DNA of 43,597 bases from Verrucomicrobiota bacterium (GTDB lineage Bacteria; Verrucomicrobiota; Verrucomicrobiia; Limisphaerales; UBA11358): positions 1 to 43,597 of the forward strand of contig JAGWMQ010000015.1 of assembly GCA_028873125.1 (NCBI GenBank), written 5' to 3'. The position numbers were made by a program, and so were the translations under genes. Positions 15,712-24,836 of this stretch are shown here, one piece after another. Below the pieces are notes generated by a model. That model saw only the letters and a program-made list of their open reading frames with translations. It searched no databases and had not been told where the DNA came from. Within the stretch, counting starts at the first letter, position 1; each line of letters starts with the position of its first letter.

Positions 15712-18060
15712 TCATTGTGGATAAGACGGCGGCGCGTCGGCGGGATCGCTTCCCCAACCGGTATTTGGAGCGGGACCCAGATCAAAAACAAGGGTTCCAC
15801 CGCGGGAAACATCGGCAAAACGAATCCACGGCTTGGTCCACGGCCGGCCGTTTACGGTCAGGCTCTGGACATAGGGCGCCTCCTTTCCTGCGCCGTTTCC
15901 GGTGATGGTCACGTCGCCGTCCGGCAGGCGCAGCACGGCCTTCGGAAACAACGGGCTGCCCAGAACGAGCACGTCGGAACCGGGCAGTTCCGGATACGTG
16001 CCCAGCGCGGCGAACACGTACCAGGAGGACATCTCGCCCACGTCGTCATTGCCCGGATAGGCCCGATCTCCGGAGGAAAACAGTTCCGTCATGGCGCGGC
16101 GCACGATGCCCTGGGTTTTGCAAGGCTGGCCGAGGAAATCGTAAATCCACGGAGTTTCCAGACAAGGTTCATTGCCCAAATAGCAGTATTCCGACCGGGT
16201 TCGGGCGTTGATCTGGGTGAAGAACGTGTCCAGCCGTTTGGCGGCGATGTCCCGACCGCCCATCACGGCCGCCAGTCCTTTGTAGTTGAAGGGGGCCATC
16301 CAAAGATACTGGCCGGCGGTCCCCTCAACGTAGGCGGTGTCGCGGTCGTAGCGGTTGATGTTGTTTGTGAACCCGGGCGCCCAGGAGCCGTCGCGGCGGC
16401 GCATCTGCAGGTAGCCGGTCTCGGGATTGTAGAGATTGCTCCAGTTTTGCGCGTGCGCCAGCAACGGGGCGCTGTCGGTTTCATCGCCCAACGCCTTGGC
16501 AAACTGCGACAGCGCGAAATCGGCCGAGGCATATTCGAGCGTCATCGAGACGTTGCCGTAGCCGCCGTTCTGATGTTCCGGCACGTAACCCAGCTTGAGA
16601 TAATCCGCCAGCGCGTCGCGTTCGTTCGTCTTTGTCCGCGGGGCCCGGACAGAAGGGTCGGTGGCGGCCCGGATCAGGCCTTTCAGGGCGGCCTGGGCGT
16701 CAAAGTTCGTTGCCCCGTAGGCGTAAAAGTCGGCAATCATCGGGGCCGCCGGGTCGCCCATCATCACCCCGCTGTCCTCGGTCATCACTCCCCAGCGCGG
16801 GAAGGCGCCACCCTGCTGATAATCCACCAGCAACGACTGGGCCATGTCACTCGCTTCCTTGGGAGCGATCATCGCCAGCAACTGGCATTCGCTCCGGTAA
16901 ATGTCCCAACCGGAGAAGACGCCGTATTGGACGCGACCGGACTCCGTGGTGTGGACCTCGCCGTCGTAGCCAAGATACCGCCCGTTCGCGTCGGAAACCA
17001 CGCAGGGACCCAGGAGGGCGTGATACAGCATCGAGTAAAAGGTCTGCTTTTCATCCGTCGTCCCGCCGCTGACCCGGATTCGGTTCAACAGCGCATTCCA
17101 CGTGTCACCGGCCGAAGCCACGGCCCTGTCAAAATCCGTCGGGGAGAATTCCGACAGCGGGCTCTCCGCCTCCACGTTGGCCTTGGCGTCGGCGACGCTG
17201 ACGTAGGAAATGCCCACCTTGGCCAGGACCGTCCGCCCCTGGGAGGTGTCGAACGTGACAAACGCGCCCGAAGCGGTGCCCGTTCCGTTCGTGGCCCCCT
17301 TGGCGAGCGCGTCGTCACTCCAGGTGCTATAGGCCGCGAACGGACGGTCGAAGACGGCGTAGAAGTAGATTTTTCTCTTGTCAATGGTGCGGGCGCGGGT
17401 GTGACAGAAGTAACCGCCGATGGACCAGCCGCTGATTTCACGGGTGGCGGGGTTGATGCTGATGCCCGAGGCGTCGGAGCCGTTCACGTCGCTGGCGGCG
17501 TTGATGGCCATGGTCGCCGGCTCAGTGCCCGGATACGTGAAGCGCCCAAAACCGCTCCGCACGGTGGTGGTCAGTTCCACCTTCACGCCGTCATCAAACG
17601 TGACGGCGTAATAACCGGGTTTGGCGGTTTCATGGCTGTGCGAGAACGGTTGGGCGAAGGCGGTCCGGTCGCCGTCCGGCGGCGCCTCCTTTCCGCCCAA
17701 CAGCGGCATGAACTGAAAATCCTCGCCGTAGCTGCAACCCGCCCCGCTGATGTGGTCGAGGCTGAAACCGGAAATGCGATTGTCGGCGTCGCTGTAGCCG
17801 CCTTTGCGCATCCCGGCCTCGGTGTCGGGGCTCCATTGAATCATGCCGAACGGGGCCACGGCGCCGGGGAACGTGTTGTTGTCCGCGGCCGTGCCGCACA
17901 TGGGTTCGGCGTATTGAACCAGGTCTTCCAGGGCCGCATCGCGCTCCCCGGAACGGACCGTGTCCGACGATTTCTGCGGGACGCCGCAGGAGGTCGTTCC
18001 CAGCAGCATCAAGCCCGCCAGAGGAGGTGTGATTTGTTTGAATGTTAACTTCGTTTTCAT
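15712..18060 (-). CDS. GH92 family alpha-mannosidase, probable lipoprotein
   Basis: A 782-residue glycoside hydrolase family 92 enzyme. These are calcium-dependent exo-alpha-mannosidases (often alpha-1,2) acting on N-glycans and mannans. The N-terminus has a signal with a possible lipobox (GTTSC, Cys25). Family hallmarks are NTFPGAVAPFGMIQWSPDT, GFSLDHISGAGCSYGEDFQFMP, GVFSGWDIYRSECQL, the general-acid region GNVSMTLEYASADFAL and the base region YPGNDDVGEMSSWYVFAALG. Length is normal and every motif is present, so it should be active. ATG 18060 starts the signal peptide; the ORF extends 14 codons further but without sense. It lies between two DUF6259 genes, 57 bp from the upstream one. Confidence 0.95.
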   Translation of the reverse strand: MKTKLTFKQITPPLAGLMLLGTTSCGVPQKSSDTVRSGERDAALEDLVQYAEPMCGTAADNNTFPGAVAPFGMIQWSPDTEAGMRKGGYSDADNRISGFSLDHISGAGCSYGEDFQFMPLLGGKEAPPDGDRTAFAQPFSHSHETAKPGYYAVTFDDGVKVELTTTVRSGFGRFTYPGTEPATMAINAASDVNGSDASGISINPATREISGWSIGGYFCHTRARTIDKRKIYFYAVFDRPFAAYSTWSDDALAKGATNGTGTASGAFVTFDTSQGRTVLAKVGISYVSVADAKANVEAESPLSEFSPTDFDRAVASAGDTWNALLNRIRVSGGTTDEKQTFYSMLYHALLGPCVVSDANGRYLGYDGEVHTTESGRVQYGVFSGWDIYRSECQLLAMIAPKEASDMAQSLLVDYQQGGAFPRWGVMTEDSGVMMGDPAAPMIADFYAYGATNFDAQAALKGLIRAATDPSVRAPRTKTNERDALADYLKLGYVPEHQNGGYGNVSMTLEYASADFALSQFAKALGDETDSAPLLAHAQNWSNLYNPETGYLQMRRRDGSWAPGFTNNINRYDRDTAYVEGTAGQYLWMAPFNYKGLAAVMGGRDIAAKRLDTFFTQINARTRSEYCYLGNEPCLETPWIYDFLGQPCKTQGIVRRAMTELFSSGDRAYPGNDDVGEMSSWYVFAALGTYPELPGSDVLVLGSPLFPKAVLRLPDGDVTITGNGAGKEAPYVQSLTVNGRPWTKPWIRFADVSRGGTLVFDLGPAPNTGWGSDPADAPPSYPQ

Positions 18061-18117
18061 CGGACACGTTGTAACTGGCAGGTCAAAACGCTGCCATGCC
18101 AAAAATCGGATCTCGCG

Positions 18118-20202
18118 TCATTGCTCCATCACGACGGCGGCGGAGCGCGCCGGAATTTTCAAGGTGCCGTCGGTCGGTCGGGCGTCCGGGTGTTCCGGCG
18201 TGGCCGCCACCAGCTTGCCCGGATGGGGCAACTGCACCGTGGCGGTGATGGATTTGGAAAACTCCAGGTTGACGACCACCACGGCGCGTTTGCCCGAAGC
18301 CGTCACAAAAACGGAATAACGATGGTCGCCGTTGGCCGTCACGTTCGCGCCCAGCGTGTCGCGAAACGTGGCGTACCACAGATAATCCTGATATTTCCGG
18401 CGCAAGGCGTCAATCTTCTTGCCGTAAGCCAGCGTCAGCGGGAAGTCCTCCAGATAACCTTTGAAGTTGTAGGGCTCATATTCGATGAGGTAACGGTCCA
18501 GCAAACAGAAGTTGAGCATCTCGCGGTCGTCGAAGCCGGTGACGGCGACGACCAGCGGCGCCTGCGGGTCAAGGTAGCGGCAGACCGGCACCGAGTCGGC
18601 GCCAATGCGGAAGTAGGAGCAGGGAAAATACTGCATCAGCCAGTCCTCCGGCCCTTCGCCGGCAAACAGGAAGTTGGTATTGACCTGGTCGGCGGCCGCC
18701 CACAACTCCCGGTCCAGCGGCATGTCGCCGCCGTAAATGTATCCGGGCGGCGTGTAACCGTGATCGGGCACCCAGGTGTAAAGAACACCGGCGTGGTGGC
18801 AGACTTCGTCCCACAACCAGCCGGCCGAACCGAGCGCCAGGATCTTCTTGAATTGCCGGACCGCGATGGCGCGATAGGCCGGATCCAGAAAATCCATCAC
18901 CGCCCGGCGATGCACGCCGTAGCCGGCCAGTTCCGCCGGCGTGTAATAGCTGTAACCGCCCTGCTCATACATTTTGCCGGAAGGATCGGCGCATTGGTAT
19001 TTGAAAAGCTCGTTGGAATACCACGCCGTCGTCAAGTCGGCCCAATTCAGCTTGGCGAACAGAATGATTTTCACGCCCATGGCCTGGCTTTGAGCGATGA
19101 AGTCATGCAATTGCTGCCAGGTGCCCAGGCCCGGATTGGTGTGTTGCGCCGGGTCGCCGCCGTCCTGGCCGCCCTTGTTCCAGCCGACCAGTTGAATGGC
19201 CTCCACGCCGTTGTCGGCGCATTCCTTCGCGTAGGAGAGCAGGTTCGTGTAGGGCACTCGGTAATCCTGCACCGGCGAGTCAATCTGCAGTTGCTGCCAG
19301 GAATTCACCCGCTTGATCCAGGCGGGAATGTTCGGTTCCGCGAACCACGTCGCGCGCCACGTCTTGTAAAGGTCCACGCCGGCGTGCCAATCACCCTGGT
19401 AACACTCCATCACCACCGGCGCGAGCGTCGCGGTGGTGTGCGGATGCGCGTAAATGAAATGCTCGGCATAAAAATCCAGGTGGGCCGGATTGTCGGCTGA
19501 CTTGGGCGGGCCGCGCCGCTGGAAGGTGAAATTCACCAAATACGGCTGTCTGGGATCCGCCATGTCCACGTAGATCCCCTCCTGGGGCGATTGGATCAGA
19601 CAAAAGAGGCTCTGCCGGGTTTGAACGGTGGCGCCGCGCGAAACGTCCTGGGACGGCAGGTTGCCGTACCACATGTGTTTGGCCACCAGGGGCGCGCCGT
19701 CCGGCGCCCGGTTCAAATCCCCGAGAAACGGATAATCAACGGATTCCACCATCAGCGTCGAATCATTTTCCAGCGTCGCGTCAAACGTCAGCGCGCCGCT
19801 GGTCAAGGTGGCGGTGGCCGTCAGCGTCATCGGCAGCTCGCCGCCGCGTTCGTCAATTAAATCCTTCCATTGGAGGCGGATTTCGTGGTCGGAGATTTTT
19901 TTGACCTCGACGGCGTGCTGTTTTTGGCCGAGAACCAGATCGTGCTTGCGGTCCGGCAACAGCGCGTCGAGCCGGAATGAAACGCCCAATTCCGGCCGCC
20001 GCTCGATGACCCAACGGGTGGTTTTGTTTTCGAGCCGGACCAGTGCGCCCGAATCGCTGTCAAACGCCGCCTGCAGTCGGTCATCCTGCAACACCACTTG
20101 GCCGGCGGAGGCGGTCGCCGTCGCGGCGACGGGCCAGGCGCAAAAGGTCAGGGCCGCCAGCATCCAGGGCGGTGGAAAAAAATGCGTTTTCATGGAAGTC
20201 AT
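18118..20202 (-). CDS. DUF6259-type putative glycoside hydrolase, paralogue 2
   Basis: A 694-residue secreted protein with the same architecture as the gene at 13368-15512. A signal peptide (about 30 residues, ending TASAGQ) is followed by a beta-sandwich (VVLQDDRLQAAFDSDSGALV) and a barrel half with GDWHAGVDLYKTWRATWF, GWNKGGQDGGDP, KLNWADLTTAWYSNELFKYQ, GWLWDEVCHHAG and FAGEGPEDW. It ends ARSAAVVMEQ. Much of the sequence is identical between the two paralogues, so the duplication is clear, but differences are spread throughout and neither looks broken. It lacks the roughly 20-residue segment around EIYPSFNNEKGYWG found in paralogue 1. Start ATG 20202 or 20193. The function as a hydrolase is inferred from the fold and from its place in a glycan operon. 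Confidence 0.8.
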   Translation of the reverse strand: MTSMKTHFFPPPWMLAALTFCAWPVAATATASAGQVVLQDDRLQAAFDSDSGALVRLENKTTRWVIERRPELGVSFRLDALLPDRKHDLVLGQKQHAVEVKKISDHEIRLQWKDLIDERGGELPMTLTATATLTSGALTFDATLENDSTLMVESVDYPFLGDLNRAPDGAPLVAKHMWYGNLPSQDVSRGATVQTRQSLFCLIQSPQEGIYVDMADPRQPYLVNFTFQRRGPPKSADNPAHLDFYAEHFIYAHPHTTATLAPVVMECYQGDWHAGVDLYKTWRATWFAEPNIPAWIKRVNSWQQLQIDSPVQDYRVPYTNLLSYAKECADNGVEAIQLVGWNKGGQDGGDPAQHTNPGLGTWQQLHDFIAQSQAMGVKIILFAKLNWADLTTAWYSNELFKYQCADPSGKMYEQGGYSYYTPAELAGYGVHRRAVMDFLDPAYRAIAVRQFKKILALGSAGWLWDEVCHHAGVLYTWVPDHGYTPPGYIYGGDMPLDRELWAAADQVNTNFLFAGEGPEDWLMQYFPCSYFRIGADSVPVCRYLDPQAPLVVAVTGFDDREMLNFCLLDRYLIEYEPYNFKGYLEDFPLTLAYGKKIDALRRKYQDYLWYATFRDTLGANVTANGDHRYSVFVTASGKRAVVVVNLEFSKSITATVQLPHPGKLVAATPEHPDARPTDGTLKIPARSAAVVMEQ

Positions 20203-20219
20203 GGGGAAGGAATGGAGGT

Positions 20220-21239
20220 TTAACGAGCCGGAGTTGAGCGCCATTGTTTGTAGATCTCGACGCCGGCGCGCCCGTCGCCCCGGTAACACCGCACGACAAT
20301 CGGCGCCAGCTTCACGGTGGAATGCGGCTTGAGAAAAATAAAATGGCAGGTGCGGAACTCCAAATGCACCGGGATGCCGGAAATGTCGTCCTCTTCCGGG
20401 ACCCGATTGTTGACGGAGGAAATCACGCCGGGCCGCAACTCGAAAGTGTATTGCATCCGGTAGGGCGCCTGGGGCGCGTCCATTTCCACGTAAAGCCCCT
20501 CGTCGGGAGACTGGATCAGGCAGAACCGGCTCTGCTGCGCTTCGCGCGTTTTCAGCGGGAAGAAATCGCCCCAGTAGCCGTGCTCATTGCTGAAATGAGG
20601 ATAAACTTCGGTTGTCCAGAGGTTGTCCGGATGGCCGTCGCGCATCACCCGCATGTCGAGCGGCGCGTGCCGCGTTGGCGGATTCAGATCGCCCAAATAG
20701 GGATAGTCAATGGTGTCCACCGTCAGTGGCGAATCGTTTTCCAACGTGGCGTTGAAGGTCAGCTCGCCGTTGGTCAGAGTAACAGCCGAGGTCAGCGTCA
20801 TTGGCAGGACGCCGCCGTTCTTGCTGACCAGGTTTTTCCATCGGAGGCGAATATCGTGATCGGAAAGCTTTTTGACCTCTGCCGCGTGTTGATTCAGGCC
20901 GAAGACGGGATTGTAGTTGCGGTGCGGCAGCGGGGCGAACAGCCGGAAGGAAACGCCCAAATCGGGACGGCGCTCGATGAGCCAGTGCGTGGTCTTGTCC
21001 TCCAGCCGCGTCAGGGCGCCCGAACGGCGGTCAAACGCCACCCGGAGCCGGCTGTCCTGCAACACCACCGGGCGGGCAAGGAGAATCCGACCGGGTTTGT
21101 TTAGGCCATACGGCGGGATGTTGGCGTCCCGCAATGCGACCTGGCGGGCAACCGCGGTGGGCGCCACCGCCGCCGCGGCGGCCGCCAACAGACTCAGCGC
21201 CCGCAAAACCCTGAAAGGTGAAGCTAAATTTGTTTTCAT
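20220..21239 (-). pseudogene. DUF6259 paralogue 3, truncated after the N-terminal domain
   Basis: A 339-residue protein aligning with the first halves of the two neighbouring DUF6259 proteins. It has a signal peptide (LLAAAAAAVAPTAVA), VVLQDSRLRVAFDRRSGALT, ERRPDLGVSFRLFAPLPHRN and GDGRAGVEIYKQWRSTPAR, and then stops. The paralogues continue YKQWRATWF into a catalytic-type half of about 400 residues that is missing here. The break falls exactly at the domain junction, 17 bp before paralogue 2 begins. It may be a deletion product from recombination between tandem copies, or a surviving stand-alone sandwich domain with a binding role. A short extra segment (about residues 34-50, near IPPYGLNKPGR) is unique to this copy. 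ATG 21239 starts the signal peptide. Confidence 0.7.
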
Positions 21240-21378
21240 AAATCCAATTTTACGCGTCGAGAATTTGGTTGCCGGAATTTCTTCCCGGCGGGGCGGAACC
21301 GGCGAAATGATCGCAAATCCCGCCCCGGTGGAAAAGTTTGTGTTTGGCGAAATTCGCGTCGGCATCGCTTCTGTCCGT

Positions 21379-22353
21379 TTACTGGAGAGGCGCGGAAGTA
21401 TGCGCGGCCATCCACTGGATATCCGGGTCCGGCGGTGCCACGGGATCTTTTTGAGTGCCCCGGTAGCTGACGTAGGTGGTTCGGTCAATGGCTCCCGGCC
21501 GCAGCCAGTGGTGGATTTCCGCGTGGCCGTCGGCAAATGAGAACCCGCACGCATTGTCGTGAAGTTTGGCAGGCAGGTTATACCACTCGGTCGGAAAGCC
21601 GCCCAGCGTGGGCATGATGAAGGCATAGCCGCCATCGTCTATGCCGTCGGGGTCCTCGTCAAGAAACACCCACAGGTCCGCCGGCCCGGGCGCGATCACC
21701 TGGCTGTCCTTGGCATAAGTCCGCCATTGCGGGTGGCCCCGGGTCTCCAGGGCCAGGTTGCCTTCCGGCAACTGACCGTAGGGTGGCGAGGCGTTGGGCG
21801 CGGTGCATCCGGCGGCCTGGCTCATCGAATAGCTGCGCACGCGCGGGGGACCCGTGCGGCCGAAGGTCCGGCTTTGGTCGGCCGGACACTTGTACACGCG
21901 TGGATTGGCGACGTACGGGGCCAGTTGGGAATACTTGGGATTGATCAAGAGATTCAGGTTGGTGTTGTCCACGCTGCCCGCATAAGACTCTCTGCCAGCC
22001 ACCCAATTCCGAAAGCCGAACGTGACCGGCCAATTGTCCGAGCCCTGGCCCGGGCCCAGACCGTCATTGCACGGAAACCGGCCGTTGTTGTCGTCGGCAT
22101 ACATCTTCCAGCCGAGCATGACCTGGCGCAAATTGCTCATGCAGTCAACTCCCTGGGCTTTTTCCTTGGCTCCGGTCAAGGCCGGCAGCAACAGGGCCGC
22201 CAGAATGGCGATGATGGCAATCACCACGAGCAATTCAATGAGGGTGAAGGCGGACCCCCGGGCGGGCGCCGGGCCGACTCCGGGCTGTGGCGGGTGGACC
22301 GGACGGGAACACACACTGCCATACGGGCCGGTCAAAAGATTCAAGCCAGACAT
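21379..22353 (-). CDS. type II secretion-like pseudopilin with H-x9-DG motif, first gene of the glycan locus
   Basis: A 324-residue pseudopilin-like protein. A leader of about 35 residues precedes [20 protein letters not shown], the prepilin cleavage/methylation segment with the conserved Glu at +5. A large soluble domain follows with [29 protein letters not shown] and [12 protein letters not shown], an exact H-x9-DG motif as seen in Verrucomicrobiota and Planctomycetota pseudopilins. ATG 22353 is preferred; a GTG two codons earlier is possible. A good promoter and 21-bp operator repeats lie directly upstream, so this gene probably heads the minus-strand operon. In such phyla, pseudopilins next to glycosidases may help bind or move glycans at the surface; that role is inference. 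Confidence 0.88.
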   Translation of the reverse strand: MSGLNLLTGPYGSVCSRPVHPPQPGVGPAPARGSAFTLIELLVVIAIIAILAALLLPALTGAKEKAQGVDCMSNLRQVMLGWKMYADDNNGRFPCNDGLGPGQGSDNWPVTFGFRNWVAGRESYAGSVDNTNLNLLINPKYSQLAPYVANPRVYKCPADQSRTFGRTGPPRVRSYSMSQAAGCTAPNASPPYGQLPEGNLALETRGHPQWRTYAKDSQVIAPGPADLWVFLDEDPDGIDDGGYAFIMPTLGGFPTEWYNLPAKLHDNACGFSFADGHAEIHHWLRPGAIDRTTYVSYRGTQKDPVAPPDPDIQWMAAHTSAPLQ

Positions 22354-22385
22354 GAACACAAATTACACAATTGGTTAATGTGCCT

Positions 22386-22414
22386 TTTATACCCGGGCCC
22401 GATTTCCACGACAA
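22386..22414 (-). promoter_or_regulatory. promoter of the pseudopilin-led glycan operon
   Basis: On the minus strand, a -35 box TTGTCG (22409-22414) and a -10 box TATAAA (22386-22391) are separated by exactly 17 bp. The start codon is at 22353, giving a short leader. The -35 box directly follows the operator repeat at 22415-22428, which is the arrangement expected for an activator that contacts RNA polymerase. Confidence 0.6.
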
Positions 22415-22449
22415 CGCCAGTTTGCGCAAATTTATCGCCAATTTGCGCA
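22415..22449 (-). promoter_or_regulatory. two 14-bp operator repeats, period 21 bp
   Basis: Two direct repeats on the minus strand, TGCGCAAATTGGCG (22436-22449) and TGCGCAAACTGGCG (22415-22428), differ at one base and start 21 bp apart, which is two helical turns. The same unit, in the same orientation and spacing, lies before the GH51 gene at 34096-34151. A third weaker match (CAAACTGATG) lies further upstream at about 22458-22467. This layout resembles AraC-type half-sites; the regulator is unknown. The carbamoyltransferase gene starts divergently at 22537 and could also be influenced. Confidence 0.7.
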
Positions 22450-22536
22450 GCATCGAAGCATCAGTTTGTCTTTTGTTTTTGTCGGAAAAGCTTGCCGCGC
22501 CGTCCGGCCCGGGCTTAACTCCGACGCGCGTGAGCC

Positions 22537-24393
22537 ATGACCCGCATCCTGGGCATCTCGGCATTCTACCATGACAGCGCCGCGGCGCTGGTCGTGGACG
22601 GAAAGATTGTGGCCGCCGCGCAGGAAGAGCGGTTCACCCGCCGGAAGCATGACCCCGATTTTCCCGCCCACGCCGCCGCCTGGTGTTTGCAAACCGGCGC
22701 CCTCCAGCCGCAGGACCTCGACTACGTGGCGTTTTACGACAAGCCGCTGCTGAAATTCGACCGTCTCCTGGAGACCTACCTGGCGTTTGCGCCCGCCGGT
22801 TTCCGCAATTTCCGCCAAGCCATGCCGGTCTGGCTCAAGGACAAGCTCCATTTGCGCCGGACCTTGCGCAAGCATCTGTCCGGGGCGAGCCGCGCCCGGC
22901 TGGTCTTCGCCGAGCACCACGAAAGTCACGCCGCCAGCGCCTTTTTCCCCAGCCCGTTCCAGCGGGCGGCCATTCTGACCCTGGACGGCGTGGGCGAATG
23001 GAGCACGGCCACGCTCGGCCTGGGCGAGGGCCATCGGATCCGGCTGCTCCGCGAATTGAAATTCCCCCATTCGCCGGGGCTGCTTTACTCGGCCTTCACC
23101 TATTACTGCGGGTTCAAAGTCAACAGCGGCGAATACAAGCTCATGGGCCTGGGCCCCTATGGCCGGCCGCGCTTCGCCGACGCCATCCGTCGGGAGTTGA
23201 TCGAACTCAAAAGCGACGGCAGTTTCCGGCTCAACCAGCATTATTTCAACTACTGCCAGGGGTTGACGATGACCAACGGGCGGTTTCACAAGCTCTTCGG
23301 CGGGCCGCCGCGCCGGCCCGAGGCGCCGCTGGAGCAGCGGCACATGGACCTGGCCGCCAGCGTTCAGGCGGTGACCGAGGACATCGTGCTGCGCATGGCC
23401 GGCGAGGCGCACCGGCTGACGCGACAGAAACGCCTCGTCCTGGCCGGCGGGGTGGCGCTCAACTGCGTGGCCAACGGACGCCTCCAGCGCGAAGGGCCGT
23501 TTTCAGAATTGTGGATTCAGCCGGCGGCGGGCGACGCCGGCGGCGCGCTCGGCGCGGCCCTCTTCGTCTGGCATCAACTGCTGGATAAACCCCGGCAGCC
23601 CGGTGGTCAGGATGCCCAGCAAGGCAGCCTGCTGGGGCCGCAATTCTCGAACGCGGAAATTGCCGGCGCCCTCGAAGGGCTGGAGATGCCGGCCCGAAAG
23701 TGGACCGACGAAAGGGAATTGCTCGACGCCGTCGCCGGACTGCTGGCCGCCGGAAAAACCGTCGGCTGGTTTCAGGGGCGGATGGAATTCGGCCCGCGCG
23801 CCCTCGGCGCCCGCAGCGTCCTCGCCGACCCCAGAAATCCGGCCATACAGTCCGCCCTGAACCTGAAAATCAAATTCCGCGAAAGTTTCCGCCCCTTCGC
23901 GCCGGCGGTGCTTGCCGAGCGCGCCGCGGAATACTTCGCGTTGCCCGCCGGCGCGGAAAGCCCCTACATGCTGCTGGTCGCGCCCGTCCTGGAAAAGCAC
24001 CGCGCCGCCATTTCGGAAGCCGACCGAAAAATCATGAACTCCGACCCCGACCTGCGGCGGCGGGTCAACGTCGTCCGCTCCACGCTGCCCGCCGTGACGC
24101 ACGTGGATTACAGCGCGCGGATTCAGACGGTGGACGCCGGGCGGCACGGCCGCTTTTACCGCCTGCTGAAAACGTTTAAGCGACTCACCGGCTGTCCGGT
24201 GCTCGTCAACACCAGCTTCAACGTGCGCGGTGAGCCGATCGTCTGCTCGCCCGCCGACGCGTTGCGCTGTTTCCTGGCCACGGACCTGGACGCGCTGGTG
24301 CTGGAAGATTTTTTTTTGCAAAAGGAGCAATTGCGCGATTTATCTCCGGCGGCGGAGCGACAAAGGCACCTGGCTGCGTTTGAACCCGACTGA
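22537..24393 (+). CDS. NodU/CmcH-family O-carbamoyltransferase
   Basis: A 618-residue carbamoyltransferase. The N-terminal half is the Kae1-like, ASKHA-fold domain that makes carbamoyl-adenylate: ILGISAFYHDSAAALVVDG at residues 4-22, EERFTRRKHD, the metal-binding-type HHESHAASAFF at about 128-138, and LTLDGVGEWST. The C-terminal YrdC-like half follows with FQGRMEFGPRALGARSVLADPR, NLKIKFRESFRPFAP and NTSFNVRGEPIV. All expected motifs are present. It moves a carbamoyl group from carbamoyl phosphate to a hydroxyl of a sugar, antibiotic or other metabolite; the acceptor here is unknown. SxtJ-family and DUF5989 genes follow at 8 and 24 bp, a recurrent gene trio. Confidence 0.92.
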   Translation: MTRILGISAFYHDSAAALVVDGKIVAAAQEERFTRRKHDPDFPAHAAAWCLQTGALQPQDLDYVAFYDKPLLKFDRLLETYLAFAPAGFRNFRQAMPVWLKDKLHLRRTLRKHLSGASRARLVFAEHHESHAASAFFPSPFQRAAILTLDGVGEWSTATLGLGEGHRIRLLRELKFPHSPGLLYSAFTYYCGFKVNSGEYKLMGLGPYGRPRFADAIRRELIELKSDGSFRLNQHYFNYCQGLTMTNGRFHKLFGGPPRRPEAPLEQRHMDLAASVQAVTEDIVLRMAGEAHRLTRQKRLVLAGGVALNCVANGRLQREGPFSELWIQPAAGDAGGALGAALFVWHQLLDKPRQPGGQDAQQGSLLGPQFSNAEIAGALEGLEMPARKWTDERELLDAVAGLLAAGKTVGWFQGRMEFGPRALGARSVLADPRNPAIQSALNLKIKFRESFRPFAPAVLAERAAEYFALPAGAESPYMLLVAPVLEKHRAAISEADRKIMNSDPDLRRRVNVVRSTLPAVTHVDYSARIQTVDAGRHGRFYRLLKTFKRLTGCPVLVNTSFNVRGEPIVCSPADALRCFLATDLDALVLEDFFLQKEQLRDLSPAAERQRHLAAFEPD

Positions 24394-24401
24394 CGCTTGA
24401 T

Positions 24402-24812
24402 ATGAAATGGTCCGGACTGCCGCTCAATCCGACGGCGCGCGCGTTGCGCCAATTCGCCGCCGTGTGGCTGGCGCTGTTTGCCACGTTGGCGTGGCGCGCC
24501 CTGGCCCACGGGCATCGCGCCGCCGGCCTCGCACTCGCCGTCGCGGCGTTGCCGGCCCTGGCCGGTTTGGTGAAACCGCGCGTGGTGCGGTGGCTTTTCA
24601 TCGTCGCGACCGTTGCCGCGTTTCCCGTCGGCTGGGCGGCGACACAGGCGGCGCTGGCGGTGTTGTTTTATCTGGTGCTCACGCCGGTGGCGCTGCTGTT
24701 TCGCTGGCGCGGACGCGACCTGCTGCAACTGCGGCGACGGTCGGAGCGGGCCAGTTACTGGATCGAGCGCGGCGAGGCGCCCAAGCCCGAACGATACTTG
24801 AAGCCGTTCTGA
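24402..24812 (+). CDS. SxtJ-family small membrane protein
   Basis: A 136-residue protein with about three hydrophobic segments in residues 16-102 and a basic C-terminus (RWRGRDLLQLRRRSERASYWIERGEAPKPERYLKPF). It matches, as far as I recall, the SxtJ family, named from the saxitoxin cluster and almost always found after a carbamoyltransferase. The WRGRDLLQ and SYWI stretches are typical. The biochemical role is not known; an inner-membrane partner of the carbamoyltransferase is a reasonable guess. It starts 8 bp after the carbamoyltransferase stop, so the two are co-transcribed. Confidence 0.75.
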   Translation: MKWSGLPLNPTARALRQFAAVWLALFATLAWRALAHGHRAAGLALAVAALPALAGLVKPRVVRWLFIVATVAAFPVGWAATQAALAVLFYLVLTPVALLFRWRGRDLLQLRRRSERASYWIERGEAPKPERYLKPF

Positions 24813-24836
24813 ATCCATCCTAAATTCGCCTCGTCC

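Noticed and set aside
15475..18048. Long plus-strand open frame (857 codons) opposite the GH92 gene
   Set aside because: The opposite strand encodes a complete GH92 protein with all family motifs; the plus-strand product has no recognisable domain.
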